Made by a program: the position numbers and the translations under genes. The notes under the pieces were generated by a model. It worked only from the letters and a program-made list of their open reading frames with translations. It was not told the DNA's origin and did not search any database. From GCA-002722245 sp038154685 (GTDB lineage: Bacteria > Bacteroidota > Bacteroidia > Flavobacteriales_C > GCA-002722245), in NCBI GenBank assembly GCA_038154685.1, contig JAYPYW010000005.1:1-64000 (forward strand): a stretch of DNA of 64,000 bases, given 5' to 3'. This document shows, one piece after another, positions 18,668 through 27,988 of this stretch (position 1 is its first letter; each line of letters opens with the position of its first letter).

Positions 18668-19355
18668 AGCAATTTGTTGTTTGTTGAGCTGGCTTAATTT
18701 CTGGACTCACCACATCAATCCCCAAATTGAGTCCTCTTAAAAGCATCATTGCTCCTGTTATTAATAAAAATCCCGAAATAATAAATTTCGATTTCACGAA
18801 AGAAAGTTGTTGTTTTATCCAGTTAGAAACCGCCCCTACCAATATTAAGGCAGGTAGTGTTCCAAGTCCAAATGAAAACATATATAAAGCTCCTTCCGTT
18901 GCTGATAAACTTATGGTTGTTCCTGCTAATGCAACATAAACCATACCGCAAGGCAACAGTCCATTGGCCATTCCTGAAAAAACGAATCGAAACAGCCCAA
19001 TCTTTTCATTTTTCATTAAAAGCCCAAAGGCTTTTGTCACCCATTTCCCAACAGCGAATTGCTCCACGCCTGCCGGCTTTATTAGTAAATAAACTACTCC
19101 GATTGTAAGGAATACCCCACCTAGTATAACTGATAATTTTTGAGAAACACCTAACCAATCAGCGCTACTCATTAAACCACCAACAAAGGCGCCTAATAAA
19201 ACATAAACCGAAATTCTTGAGAGTTGATAAATCAATGATTGAAAAACACCTAATGCATTCTTCGATCTAAAGGAAAATATGGCCACAAGCGGTCCGCACA
19301 TCGCAACGCAATGAATACTTCCAATCAAACCTAATATGACTGCTGTTAAACTCAT
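18654..19355 (-). CDS. Sulfite exporter TauE/SafE-like (DsbD_2) membrane protein linked to cbb3 oxidase
   Basis: This 233-residue membrane protein has about six hydrophobic segments. The first contains GSIHCVAMCGPLVA, a conserved Cys pair typical of the DsbD_2/TauE-SafE-like proteins that sit beside ccoGHIS genes and are thought to serve copper or redox steps in cbb3 oxidase maturation. MANGLLPCGMVYVAL matches the second conserved block. It lies six bases after ccoH and overlaps hemN, so co-expression is expected. Confidence 0.88.
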   Translation of the reverse strand: MSLTAVILGLIGSIHCVAMCGPLVAIFSFRSKNALGVFQSLIYQLSRISVYVLLGAFVGGLMSSADWLGVSQKLSVILGGVFLTIGVVYLLIKPAGVEQFAVGKWVTKAFGLLMKNEKIGLFRFVFSGMANGLLPCGMVYVALAGTTISLSATEGALYMFSFGLGTLPALILVGAVSNWIKQQLSFVKSKFIISGFLLITGAMMLLRGLNLGIDVVSPEIKPAQQTTNCYVNE

Positions 19356-19361
19356 TTATAT

Positions 19362-19799
19362 CTATCGCGGAGAAACGTAAATTCCTTTTTTCCTTAAAAA
19401 TGGTTGGTCATTAATTTGAAAAGTAAATTCCAGATTGTAAATCCCCTGAATTAAACTATCGTAGGAAATAGTAATAGGACTTGTAGCATTTTCAAAAGCC
19501 AAATCTCTATCGAAAATTGAATTATCTGGGCGCTTTAGAATCACATTTACATCCAAAGTATCTTTTCCAATGGAATTCGGAAAATGAATCTCTAATGAAC
19601 TTTTGCTCTCAACTTTCAGATCAGACCCTAATGATTTGAAGTTGTTAATGGCCCCCATTTCTTCAGAGAAATTCACTTCTTTTTCATAATAATCTTCAGA
19701 TTCTAAATAAAAATCCTGCTTAAAACTGAAGATTACCAACCCTATTATCATTATTACAAATGATGTATATCCTACTGCTACTTTATGTCCAAAATTCAT
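19362..19799 (-). CDS. ccoH: FixH/CcoH family protein
   Basis: This 145-residue protein has one N-terminal membrane anchor (about 9-28: VGYTSFVIMIIGLVIFSFK) and a periplasmic beta-sandwich domain. The size, topology and position directly after ccoG identify it as FixH/CcoH, needed for assembly or stability of cbb3-type oxidase. It overlaps ccoG by one base (TAATG). Confidence 0.88.
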   Translation of the reverse strand: MNFGHKVAVGYTSFVIMIIGLVIFSFKQDFYLESEDYYEKEVNFSEEMGAINNFKSLGSDLKVESKSSLEIHFPNSIGKDTLDVNVILKRPDNSIFDRDLAFENATSPITISYDSLIQGIYNLEFTFQINDQPFLRKKGIYVSPR

Positions 19800-21190
19800 T
19801 ACTTAATCTTTATTGGTCCGCTAAAAAATATATCTTCTGTTTCTACCTTTCCTTGGGGTGTATAAATCCCAATTTCCAATAGCGTTTTTAATCCATCTAA
19901 CTGCTCCTCTTGTAACTCAACAATAAAGGTTCCTTCAACGGGTTCATCTGGCTTAATGTTAAGCGTATCACCTCCTATAATTTTTATTCCCCCATCTAAG
20001 TTTTCTAAACTTAACCAGACTTGCTTTTCATCAGCCGCTTTATTTACAAACTTGAATTTGTAAAAGTTGATGTATGTTCCATCTGCTTTCTGCTTGTAAG
20101 TTGTTCCATAAGCCCTTAAAATAGTTCCATCGATTACAGATCGGTTGGCAATAATAAAGGAGAATACTACCAGCAACAAACAAAGCAATCCAACATATGC
20201 TTTTGCTCTAACCGTTAAACCCCAATCTTTTTTATCAGCAATAGAAGCCTCTGATGCGTATCGGATTAACCCTTCTGGTTTTCCAACCTTATTCATTACA
20301 GTGTTACACTCATCAATACAAGCCGTACAGTTCACACATTCTAATTGAGTACCGTTTCGAATATCAATTCCAGTTGGACAAACCTGAACACATAATCCAC
20401 AATCAACACAGTCTCCTTTTGGTTCTGATTCCGATTTCTTTAACTTCCCTCTCGGCTCTCCTCTCTTGTAATCATAAGTCACGTTTACCGTATCTCTATC
20501 AAGCAGTACTCCTTGCAATCTTCCATAAGGACAAACAGTGGTGCAAACTTGCTCTCTCATCCACGCAAACACGCCGTAGAAAACACCTGAAAAAATGGTA
20601 ATTAACAATAATCCAACAATATGTTCCGAAGGTTTATCCAATTGAATTTCCCATAATGCCTCACTCCCTATTATGTAGGATAAAAAAGTATTAGCAATCA
20701 TAAAAGAAATCACAAAGTATATGGTATGTTTCAAAATCCTTTTAAAGATCTTTTCCTTTGTCCATGGCGCTTTCTTTAGTTTCATTTGCGCATTTCTATC
20801 TCCCTCTATCCAGTATTCAATTGGTCGAAAAACCATTTCCAAAAAAACAGTTTGCGGACAAATCCAACCACAAAAAAGTCTTCCAAAAACTACAGTAAAC
20901 AGAATAATAGAAACTAATGCAATAATAAATGCCGAAGCAAACAAATACATATCCTGCGGCCAGAATACATTCCCTAAGATTACAAATTTCCGCTCCAGGA
21001 TATTAAACATTAAAAGCGGTTCTCCTCCAATTCTAATATGCGGTCCGGCAAATAAAAAAGCTAAAAAGAACCAACTCATGATTCTCCTTCTGTTATAATA
21101 TTTACCCTTCGGTTTTTTAGGGAAAATCCAAATCCTTTTCCCCTCCTCATCTACCGTAGATATTTTATCCCTAAACTCCTGATTTTCCAT
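19799..21190 (-). CDS. ccoG: Cytochrome c oxidase accessory protein CcoG (FixG/RdxA)
   Basis: This 463-residue membrane ferredoxin has an N-terminal region with about four membrane segments and the FCGWICPQTVFLE motif. Two 4Fe-4S cluster motifs follow (CVDCGLCVQVCPTGID and CVNCTACIDECN), with one more membrane segment and a C-terminal FixG Ig-like domain (about 345-463). CcoG acts as a copper(II) reductase in cbb3 oxidase assembly. ccoNOP is not upstream; a divergent MORN gene is. Upstream DNA carries a long inverted repeat (21235-21293). Confidence 0.95.
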   Translation of the reverse strand: MENQEFRDKISTVDEEGKRIWIFPKKPKGKYYNRRRIMSWFFLAFLFAGPHIRIGGEPLLMFNILERKFVILGNVFWPQDMYLFASAFIIALVSIILFTVVFGRLFCGWICPQTVFLEMVFRPIEYWIEGDRNAQMKLKKAPWTKEKIFKRILKHTIYFVISFMIANTFLSYIIGSEALWEIQLDKPSEHIVGLLLITIFSGVFYGVFAWMREQVCTTVCPYGRLQGVLLDRDTVNVTYDYKRGEPRGKLKKSESEPKGDCVDCGLCVQVCPTGIDIRNGTQLECVNCTACIDECNTVMNKVGKPEGLIRYASEASIADKKDWGLTVRAKAYVGLLCLLLVVFSFIIANRSVIDGTILRAYGTTYKQKADGTYINFYKFKFVNKAADEKQVWLSLENLDGGIKIIGGDTLNIKPDEPVEGTFIVELQEEQLDGLKTLLEIGIYTPQGKVETEDIFFSGPIKIK

Positions 21191-21234
21191 TTTGCTTTAG
21201 ATAGATTTGCCATCCGTTACAAAAATCATAGAAA

Positions 21235-21293
21235 TTCAAAACCTGATAAATGATATGGTTTAGGGGTGAATATGACTTTTATCAGGTTTTGAA
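21235..21293. repeat. 16-bp perfect inverted repeat between ccoG and the MORN-repeat gene
   Basis: TTCAAAACCTGATAAA at 21235-21250 is the exact reverse complement of 21278-21293. The 27-base spacer contains TGATATGGTTTAGGGGTG. It lies in the divergent promoter region. It has no T tract suited to termination, so it may be an operator or a mobile palindrome. Confidence 0.85.
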
Positions 21294-21396
21294 CCCCGAA
21301 TAAAAAGGTAATTCAATTCGAGTTGTTAAAACTTTCCAAAAATTCATGTTACCATTCCCACCTATTGAAGTTATTTTGGTAAACAAATTCATTTTC

Positions 21397-23136
21397 ATGA
21401 GATACTTAGTACTTCCATTCCTTTTATCCTCTCAATTATTAAGCTTTGGTCAATCTAAAACCAATGAAAAAGCTGCTACAGAATACTTCATCAATAAATA
21501 CCCAAACGGTAAAAAAGAAGCCGAGGGAAAATATATTAATGGAAAAGAGCATGGAAAATGGACTTACTGGCATGCTAACGGTAAACTAAAGCAAGTAGCT
21601 CATTTTAATGTTGGCCGTCTGCACGGAACTGTAACCTACTATTACAAAAACGGAGAAAAAAAGGATGAAGGAACTTTTGTAGGTGGTAAACAAACAGGTA
21701 AATACACCAGCTGGTATTCAAACAGAAATGTGCAAATTCAGGGGGAGTATTTTAAGAATAAAAGAGTTGGTAAATGGATCAGCTATTATGAAAATGGCAA
21801 CAAGGAATGGGAAGGATTCTTTAAAGAGGATAAAAAAGACAGTCTATTTACCTTTTGGTATGGTACAGGTGAAAAATTCAAGCAGGCATATTATACTTTA
21901 GGATACGATAGCGTTTATGCTGGATGGGATAAAGAAGGAAATCAAACGGTTACTAATGGGAATGGGTCGTTAATGGAATTTTATGTTGATGGATCACCTA
22001 AGGGAAAACTAGCCTACAAAAATGGAAAAGTAGACGGAGATGTAATCAAATGGTATGAAAACGGAAACACTTGGTACAAGTCTCATTTTTCAATTGGTAA
22101 AAAGAATGGAAAAGAGAACGTTTACTATGTTTCAGGACAATTAAAAGACTCAACGAATTTTAAAGATGGAAAAGAACATGGTCAGTTTTTCTCATTTAAA
22201 ATTGACGGAACAAAAGAAAGTCAGGGATTTTTTAAAAACGGAATTGAGGACAGTACATGGACTTGGTTTGAAAACGGAGCAGTAAGAATAAATGGAAACT
22301 TCAAGGATGGTTTAAGAGAGGGAAAATGGACTTTCTTTTATGCAGGAAAAACTCAGCCTGAAAGGGTGTGTTATTTCAAGAAAGGATTAAAAGATGGAAC
22401 CTGGGAATATTTCTATGAAAGTGGAGCTAAACTAAGAATTGCCAACTTCAAAAATGATCAAAGAAATGGTGATTGGATTGTTTATTACGAAGATGGGAAG
22501 AAAGAACATGAAGGAAAGTTTAAAGATGATAAAGAAAATGGATTGTGGACTTCTTGGTATCCTAACGGAAGAGTAAATGAGAAAGGAAGTTTCGACTTGG
22601 GTATTATGAATGGTCATTGGGAAGGATTCTATGATAACGGTAACCAGAAATTCGTAGCTGATTATGACCATGGAATTAAAAATGGTGAGTATAAAAAGTT
22701 CTATACTAACGGTAGAGTTGGAATTAAGGAGAATTACAAAGGAGGGTTATTAGAAGGTCATTACGAAGTATGGCATGATCAAGGAATGTTTATGCGTGAA
22801 AAAGGTCAGTATAAATTAATTAAAGAAGATACTGATACAGTTAGATTCCAAAGAGATGCCTTAAGAGAATTTAGAAAACAACAACAGAAGTCTGTTAAGG
22901 ATGGAGAATGGGTTGTTTATTTCGATGGTACAGATATACCTTTCCAAAGAATTAACTACAATAAAGGAAGATTGAACGGGTTATTTACAACTTACTATAG
23001 CACGGGAAAGGTACAAAGTAAAATCATGTACGCTAACGGCAGAAAAAATGGTATTTCTAAATTTTACAACAAAGACGGTAAGTTAGTCAAGAAAGAAAAG
23101 TACGTCATGGATAATAAGGTGGTTAAGAAAAAGTAA
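21397..23136 (+). CDS. Exported MORN-repeat (YwqK-like) protein
   Basis: I choose ATG 21397, which gives a clean signal peptide (MRYLVLPFLLSSQLLSFGQ) and 579 residues. An earlier in-frame ATG at 21346 would add 17 residues before it. The rest is about 20 copies of a 20-24-residue MORN_2 unit of the pattern 'G.kkdGkw.yyyenGkk...g.fknG'. Such proteins are often named YwqK antitoxins by homology alone. Here the exported, all-repeat design argues for a surface or periplasmic structural or binding role. It is a single-gene unit, divergent from ccoG. Confidence 0.85.
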   Translation: MRYLVLPFLLSSQLLSFGQSKTNEKAATEYFINKYPNGKKEAEGKYINGKEHGKWTYWHANGKLKQVAHFNVGRLHGTVTYYYKNGEKKDEGTFVGGKQTGKYTSWYSNRNVQIQGEYFKNKRVGKWISYYENGNKEWEGFFKEDKKDSLFTFWYGTGEKFKQAYYTLGYDSVYAGWDKEGNQTVTNGNGSLMEFYVDGSPKGKLAYKNGKVDGDVIKWYENGNTWYKSHFSIGKKNGKENVYYVSGQLKDSTNFKDGKEHGQFFSFKIDGTKESQGFFKNGIEDSTWTWFENGAVRINGNFKDGLREGKWTFFYAGKTQPERVCYFKKGLKDGTWEYFYESGAKLRIANFKNDQRNGDWIVYYEDGKKEHEGKFKDDKENGLWTSWYPNGRVNEKGSFDLGIMNGHWEGFYDNGNQKFVADYDHGIKNGEYKKFYTNGRVGIKENYKGGLLEGHYEVWHDQGMFMREKGQYKLIKEDTDTVRFQRDALREFRKQQQKSVKDGEWVVYFDGTDIPFQRINYNKGRLNGLFTTYYSTGKVQSKIMYANGRKNGISKFYNKDGKLVKKEKYVMDNKVVKKK

Positions 23137-23439
23137 TTATAACCCACTCAGCCCTTTGGGCAGCTCCCGCTTCCAGGTGAAGCATTTACTTTTATTCCTA
23201 AAGTTTATTCCTGAAGTTAAGCAAAGCTCAACTTTTAATATGTTCCATCTGAAAGGGGGAGCTGCCCGTAGGACTGAGGGGGTAAAAAAGGCCGTACACC
23301 TCTGCACGACCTTAAACAAACTAACAAAAACTACTATTTCTTAATAGCTAATTCACTACAGTTCAATTATTAACCAGATTGTTACTAGGGGTTATGGTTT
23401 TAACCGAACAAAACCATATTGACAAAGGCTGTGCCAAAA
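23137..23439. repeat. Gene-free stretch with a large imperfect palindrome
   Basis: No gene is supported here. A 37-base arm (23143-23179, containing GGGCAGCTCCCGC) is the imperfect reverse complement of 23246-23282 (containing GGGGGAGCTGCCCGT), with a 66-base spacer. This is a GC-rich palindromic element of the kind dispersed in Bacteroidota intergenic regions. The terminator for the giant coiled-coil gene follows at 23284-23313. The remainder (23314-23439) shows nothing recognisable. Confidence 0.7.
23284..23313 (-). terminator. Terminator for the giant coiled-coil gene
   Basis: On the minus strand AAGGTCGTGC pairs with GTACGGCCTT (two G-U pairs) and is followed by six T. It lies about 125 bases after the stop at 23440. 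Confidence 0.75.
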
Positions 23440-26400
23440 TTAATATTTCGTCTCCGAATCGAAACGCATTTTGGTAATCGCTGTACCATTTTTAAAGTAG
23501 TAAGCTGATCCCCAGCTGTACATTACCATTTTATAGATATCCACTTCTCCTCCTTTACTAACGATGTACTTTTTAATCGTACGGTTATTCTCATAAGAAA
23601 TATCCTCATGGATTCCTTCAGGTAATTGTCGTTGAATTTCTTCAATTTTCGATTCGATATCTTTTTGCTTAGAACCTGATTGAGCATTTGATAATTGCTT
23701 TTTCAGAGTCTCTAATTTCCCGGCTATTTGATCAGGGGTTAAAGTCTCTGCCTTCGCCTTTTCTGCAGAATCTTTGGAGAACTTCGCTTTTTCAGAAATT
23801 GCCAATTGAATTAACTCATTATACTCCTCTTCCTTCTGCCCAATATCCATTGTGATTTTTTCCATCTCCTTTTGAGTGGCTGTCATCGCCTTCTCAATTT
23901 GCCCGTATTGGATCAACAATATCTTATTAATCTGTTGTTCGTTAACTTTTGTAGTATCCAAGTTCTTTAATCGCTCCTTTAAAACAGCTAATTTTTGCCG
24001 GTAAATATTTAGCTGTCTCTCTTTACCTAATCGGTGTAAATAATTCTCTTTCACCTTTAATTTCACCTCTAAAGCCTCTTTCGCTGTTTTAGTCGCCTCT
24101 GCATTCTTTTCAATCTTATCAATATGAATTAATCTACTAGCCTGGAATTTTAACCTTTTTTGTTGCTGATTAACACGAACGTACTCTTGCAACAACGGTA
24201 ATTCTTGAGATTTTAAATTAGAAATCTCTCCTTCAAGATTTTTAGTCTTAGTTTCCCTAGAACTAATATCAGCCTGAATTGGAGCTAACCTATCCGCTAA
24301 TAACTTCTCCTCGGTAGCCAACGAATCCTTCAATCGCATATCCGCGTTACGAGCAGCAGCCAATTGCTTTTGAATTTCTTCAGCAGCTTTACGCTTTTCT
24401 TCTTTAGCTAGAGTAGCTCTTGATATTGCTTCAATCTTTCTTTCTAAATCTTTCTTCTTTTTAAGCTCCTCATCCAAAGCTTTGTTGGCTTCAGCTAAAA
24501 CCTTCTTTTTCTTAGAATCTATCTTCCTTTGCTTTTTTAACTCCTCACGCTTTTGTTCTTTGATTAATTCTTCTTGACGGTTTCTCTCTCTGTCCTTTCT
24601 CGCATCAACATTTAACCTTGTCCACTTATCAATATTCTTATCATTTATGCGTTTGATACTATCCTTAATTGCATTAACCTTAGCAGCCTGACTTTTAATA
24701 TATTCTTCATCCTCTTTAGATAAGGTGCTTTTTACCTTTCTGTTTTTCTTTTCAGCAAGTTCTTTTCTGTCTTTCTCCTCTAAGTACCTTCTTTCTCTTC
24801 TTCTTTTTTCATCAGCCTTTTTCTTGGCCTCTAACTCTTCCATTACCTCGGCTTCAAACTCTTTATCTCCTTTTTGTTTGGCCTCAATTTTCTTTAGTTT
24901 CTTTAGTTCTTTTCTAAGCGCTTTTTCCTTTGCTTCGATTCTCTGGCGCTCTAATTTTTCTAATCCTTCTTCCAAGGCTTCTCGTTCAGCTAATGCAGTT
25001 AATTCAGCTTCTATTCTTTCTTGCTTTCTATTAAAGGCCTCTTTTTCTTTTTTACGTTTTTGTTTAGCAGCCTTTATCCTGTCCTTAATTTCCTGAACTT
25101 CAGCCGCAGCAACTCTATCCTCCTGCAATAACTTATCTTCTTTTTCACGCTCAGCCTTTTCGCGCTTAGCCTTAGCCATCATTGCAGCATTTTTAATACG
25201 CTCTTTACGCTTCTTGGCCATTTCTTCGCGCTTCGCCTTCTCTTGTAATTTTCTTAAAAGTTCCTCAGTAGTTTCTGTACTAGCTTGTTTACCTGATTTT
25301 TGTTTTGCTCCTAAAAGAGCATCTAACTCTTCCTGTTTCTCAACTAAATCTTCTCGCATAACCTTCATTTCTGCCTTATATTTTCCAACCCTTCTCTGCA
25401 AAACGTTTTGTTTAATCGCATCTCCAACATCTCCCTTGGCCTTCATCTCCTTTAATTCCTCCTCTGAAGAAGTTAAATCCGTGTCCTTTTTGCTAATATC
25501 TAATTGTAATCCTCTTATTTCCTCCTTTAATTCAAGGATCCTTAATTCTCTTTTAGATAGTTTCTTTTCGTTAATGTTCTGCTCCTTAACTTTCTTTTCT
25601 TTCTCAATTTTTTTGGCTGCTATTTTAAGCGCTTTTCTTTTTGCTTTTTCTTTAAGTTGCTGTTCTTTTATCTTATACTCAGCATCTGCAATCTTCTTTT
25701 CCGTTTCTAAATCTTCTCCGGCCTGTTTTGCTATTTGCTTTTGTCGGGCCCTCTCCTTTTCAACCTTCGCTTTTGCTGCTTTTAATTTTTCCTCTTCAGA
25801 AACCGCCTTATCTTTTTCCCCAATTCTATCAACTGTTTGTTTTTGAGTTTTTAACTTTTCCTTTTGCAGTTTGATCTTGGCTTTTAATTCCTTTTCTCTC
25901 TGACTAATTAATTCCCAATCTTTTTCAGCCTCTTTATTCAATACATTACGCATAGAATCCTTGTAAGCAGTTGCCTTACTTACCTTTCTTTTCCTTCTTT
26001 CTTTTTTCGCTTTATCTCGGTTATTTTTCTTTTTGTTAGATTCCTGAACTTCTTTCAGGCTTCCAATTTCTTTACTCAGCTTATTCTTCTGAGCAATTAA
26101 AGCCTCTTTCGCTTCCTTCGATAATTTTTCGTTGTTTAATTTAATGTCGATCTCAGCCTTTTCAACCTCCTTAATCCTTGCTTCAATCTTAGCTTTTCGA
26201 GATTCTTCTTTTCTTTTTTGCTGAGCAATCCTTTTGTTAGCTCTTCTAATACTGTCTTTTTTCGCTTCTGCTTCATCCTTATTTGCGAGCATTTCTTTAG
26301 CAGCCTTATCTCTAGCAATTAATTCTTGCTTACGTTGAGTTTCTCTTAACAACTGGGCCTTTTTTCTTAGCAACGATTCTTTTTCTGCCAATCTTGCCTC

Positions 26401-26967
26401 CGCAACTTCTTCTTGCGCTTTTCTTTTTTTCTTATCAAGCTTAATTCTTGCTTTTCTCTTTTTGGCTAGCAGCTTTCTTTGTTTAGCTTCTCTTTTTAAA
26501 CGAGCTGCTCTTTCTGCAGGTGATTCAAATTCAGCAAGCTTCTTTTCTAACTTAGCTGCTTCCAATTTCTCTTGTGCGTTTGCTAAATCTTCACTCTTCA
26601 TATTTTGAGCTTTCTTCTTAGAAGCATAATACTTACCTTTTGCTCTTTTATACTGACCTCTTAATTTGGCTAACTCTTCCTCTATCCTCTTAATCTCTTC
26701 TTCTTTCTCCTTAATTTTCCCTTCTTTTTCATTTCTCTCCACACTAACTTGAACTCCGGTTAAGCCAGATTCATTTAACTCTTTTAAATCCGCCTCAACA
26801 ATTGCTTTTGCTTCTTGTTCAACTTTTAATTGAGCTTCTAATTCTTTTATTCTCTTGTTAATCCAAGACATGTTTGCCCTGGCTTTAGATGAACCTTTTG
26901 CGTTTTTCTTTTGCTCAGCGGCTTTTTTCTCAGCATCTTTTAAAGCCTCTTCAGCACGTTTTAAATT
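23440..26967 (-). CDS. Giant coiled-coil protein, C-terminal part after an in-frame TAA
   Basis: The frame runs without a stop from the TAA at 26968-26970 to 23440. The first usable ATG is at 26871, giving 1143 residues, but the 32 codons before it (LKRAEEALKDAEKKAAEQKK...) are clearly the same coiled coil. Composition is extreme: Lys, Glu and Ala dominate in long charged heptad-like helices. The last roughly 60 residues are different (EDISYENN, KKYIVSKGGEVDIYKMV, SWGSAYYFKNG) and look like a small folded beta-rich C-terminal domain. On its own this part would lack a signal peptide. It is almost certainly continuous with the upstream pieces to 30174. Confidence 0.8.
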   Translation of the reverse strand, partial: NLKRAEEALKDAEKKAAEQKKNAKGSSKARANMSWINKRIKELEAQLKVEQEAKAIVEADLKELNESGLTGVQVSVERNEKEGKIKEKEEEIKRIEEELAKLRGQYKRAKGKYYASKKKAQNMKSEDLANAQEKLEAAKLEKKLAEFESPAERAARLKREAKQRKLLAKKRKARIKLDKKKRKAQEEVAEARLAEKESLLRKKAQLLRETQRKQELIARDKAAKEMLANKDEAEAKKDSIRRANKRIAQQKRKEESRKAKIEARIKEVEKAEIDIKLNNEKLSKEAKEALIAQKNKLSKEIGSLKEVQESNKKKNNRDKAKKERRKRKVSKATAYKDSMRNVLNKEAEKDWELISQREKELKAKIKLQKEKLKTQKQTVDRIGEKDKAVSEEEKLKAAKAKVEKERARQKQIAKQAGEDLETEKKIADAEYKIKEQQLKEKAKRKALKIAAKKIEKEKKVKEQNINEKKLSKRELRILELKEEIRGLQLDISKKDTDLTSSEEELKEMKAKGDVGDAIKQNVLQRRVGKYKAEMKVMREDLVEKQEELDALLGAKQKSGKQASTETTEELLRKLQEKAKREEMAKKRKERIKNAAMMAKAKREKAEREKEDKLLQEDRVAAAEVQEIKDRIKAAKQKRKKEKEAFNRKQERIEAELTALAEREALEEGLEKLERQRIEAKEKALRKELKKLKKIEAKQKGDKEFEAEVMEELEAKKKADEKRRRERRYLEEKDRKELAEKKNRKVKSTLSKEDEEYIKSQAAKVNAIKDSIKRINDKNIDKWTRLNVDARKDRERNRQEELIKEQKREELKKQRKIDSKKKKVLAEANKALDEELKKKKDLERKIEAISRATLAKEEKRKAAEEIQKQLAAARNADMRLKDSLATEEKLLADRLAPIQADISSRETKTKNLEGEISNLKSQELPLLQEYVRVNQQQKRLKFQASRLIHIDKIEKNAEATKTAKEALEVKLKVKENYLHRLGKERQLNIYRQKLAVLKERLKNLDTTKVNEQQINKILLIQYGQIEKAMTATQKEMEKITMDIGQKEEEYNELIQLAISEKAKFSKDSAEKAKAETLTPDQIAGKLETLKKQLSNAQSGSKQKDIESKIEEIQRQLPEGIHEDISYENNRTIKKYIVSKGGEVDIYKMVMYSWGSAYYFKNGTAITKMRFDSETKY

Positions 26968-27370
26968 TTATGCAATTCTTTTCTTTTCCTTTGCTTGGTA
27001 TTCTTCGATAATACCAATCTTAATGTTCTTCTTTGAATCCCAACGCTTAATTGATTTTCCTTCTTTGTATTCACGAATTACTCTTTCCTTAAAAGATTCA
27101 TCAGCTGGAATATTGGCAGACATTTTTCCTTTTGCTTTTAATCGATCTAATTTCTTTTGCTCTCTCTCTGTTCTCTTCTTTTCAGCATCGTCAGCTTCTG
27201 CATTTTCCTTGGCAAGTTTTGCCGCCTCTTTGTCATATTTACTAGATTTTGCTGCAGCCAAGCGTTCTTGTTTAGCTTTTTCCTCACCAACTGCACCATC
27301 AACTATTTTGCCTTGAACTATTTTACCCTTTTCGTTTTTGACGATTTTTTTTGATTTTATGCCTTTCGGC
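26968..27370 (-). CDS. Giant coiled-coil protein, segment between the 27371 gap and the in-frame TAA
   Basis: About 134 codons in the same frame as the downstream part. They contain charged helix followed by a less repetitive insert (IPADESFKERVIREYKEGKS, then KRWDSKKNIKIGIIEEY). The frame ends at TAA (26968-26970), after which the coiled coil resumes in frame, so the stop is a single-codon interruption. The 5' side is an assembly gap. Confidence 0.75.
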
Positions 27371-27380
27371 NNNNNNNNNN
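27371..27380. other. Assembly gap (10 N)
   Basis: Ten N inside the giant coiled-coil gene, with different frames on the two sides. The low-complexity Lys/Glu codons probably broke the assembly. Confidence 0.98.
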
Positions 27381-27978
27381 TTTTCGTTTTCACGCTGATT
27401 TATCTTAGCTAGTTTCTCTTCTTCTTCGGCTTTACGTTTTTTAATTAACTCTTTTTGTTGTTTTCTTAGTTCCTGTTGTTTTTTACGTTCAGCATCTCTT
27501 CTTTCTTTTGCTCTCTTTTTAGCGCTTACTCTTAACTTCTCTAATTCTAATTTCTCTGAATCTTGGATGGCTTTTTCTTGTGCCTTAACAGCTGCTTTCT
27601 CTAAGTCTTTTTTCCTTTTCTCCGCTCTCGCTTTAATTTTCTCTTGCTCAATTTCAAGTGCTGTTTTAGGAGTTTGCTTTTCAGCACTTTCTACCAACTT
27701 TTCAGAACCGTCCTTCTTTTGCTCTTCAATGGCCTTCTCCTCAGCAATTTTGGCTTCTTTGGCCTTTTTTGCTTTTTCCTTTTGTGCCTTTGTCTTAGCC
27801 GCTTCTTTTAACTGCTTTTTCTTTAATTCTATTGGAGCATTAATTTCCCTCAGTAATTTGTTTTGTTCTTCCTTATCTTTTGCAATTGCTTTAGATTCCT
27901 CTACTCTTAGGGCTTTAATCTTTTCTTTTTCCTCTAATTTTGCTTTTAATTCTTCCGCTTTTTTAATCTTATTTACGG
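27381..27978 (-). CDS. Giant coiled-coil protein, middle segment between two gaps
   Basis: About 199 codons open from gap to gap on the minus strand (VNKIKKAEELKAKLEE to EEKLAKINQRE), all charged coiled coil. It has no start or stop of its own. The flanking 10-N gaps explain its isolation. Confidence 0.75.
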
Positions 27979-27988
27979 NNNNNNNNNN
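27979..27988. other. Assembly gap (10 N)
   Basis: Ten N in the giant coiled-coil gene. The reading frame changes across it, so the true length is unknown. Confidence 0.98.

Noticed and set aside
21346..21396. Longer start for the MORN protein
   Set aside because: It would bury a perfect signal peptide beginning at 21397.
23137..23344. Two short opposing open frames after the MORN gene
   Set aside because: They are formed by the palindromic element and have no coding signal.
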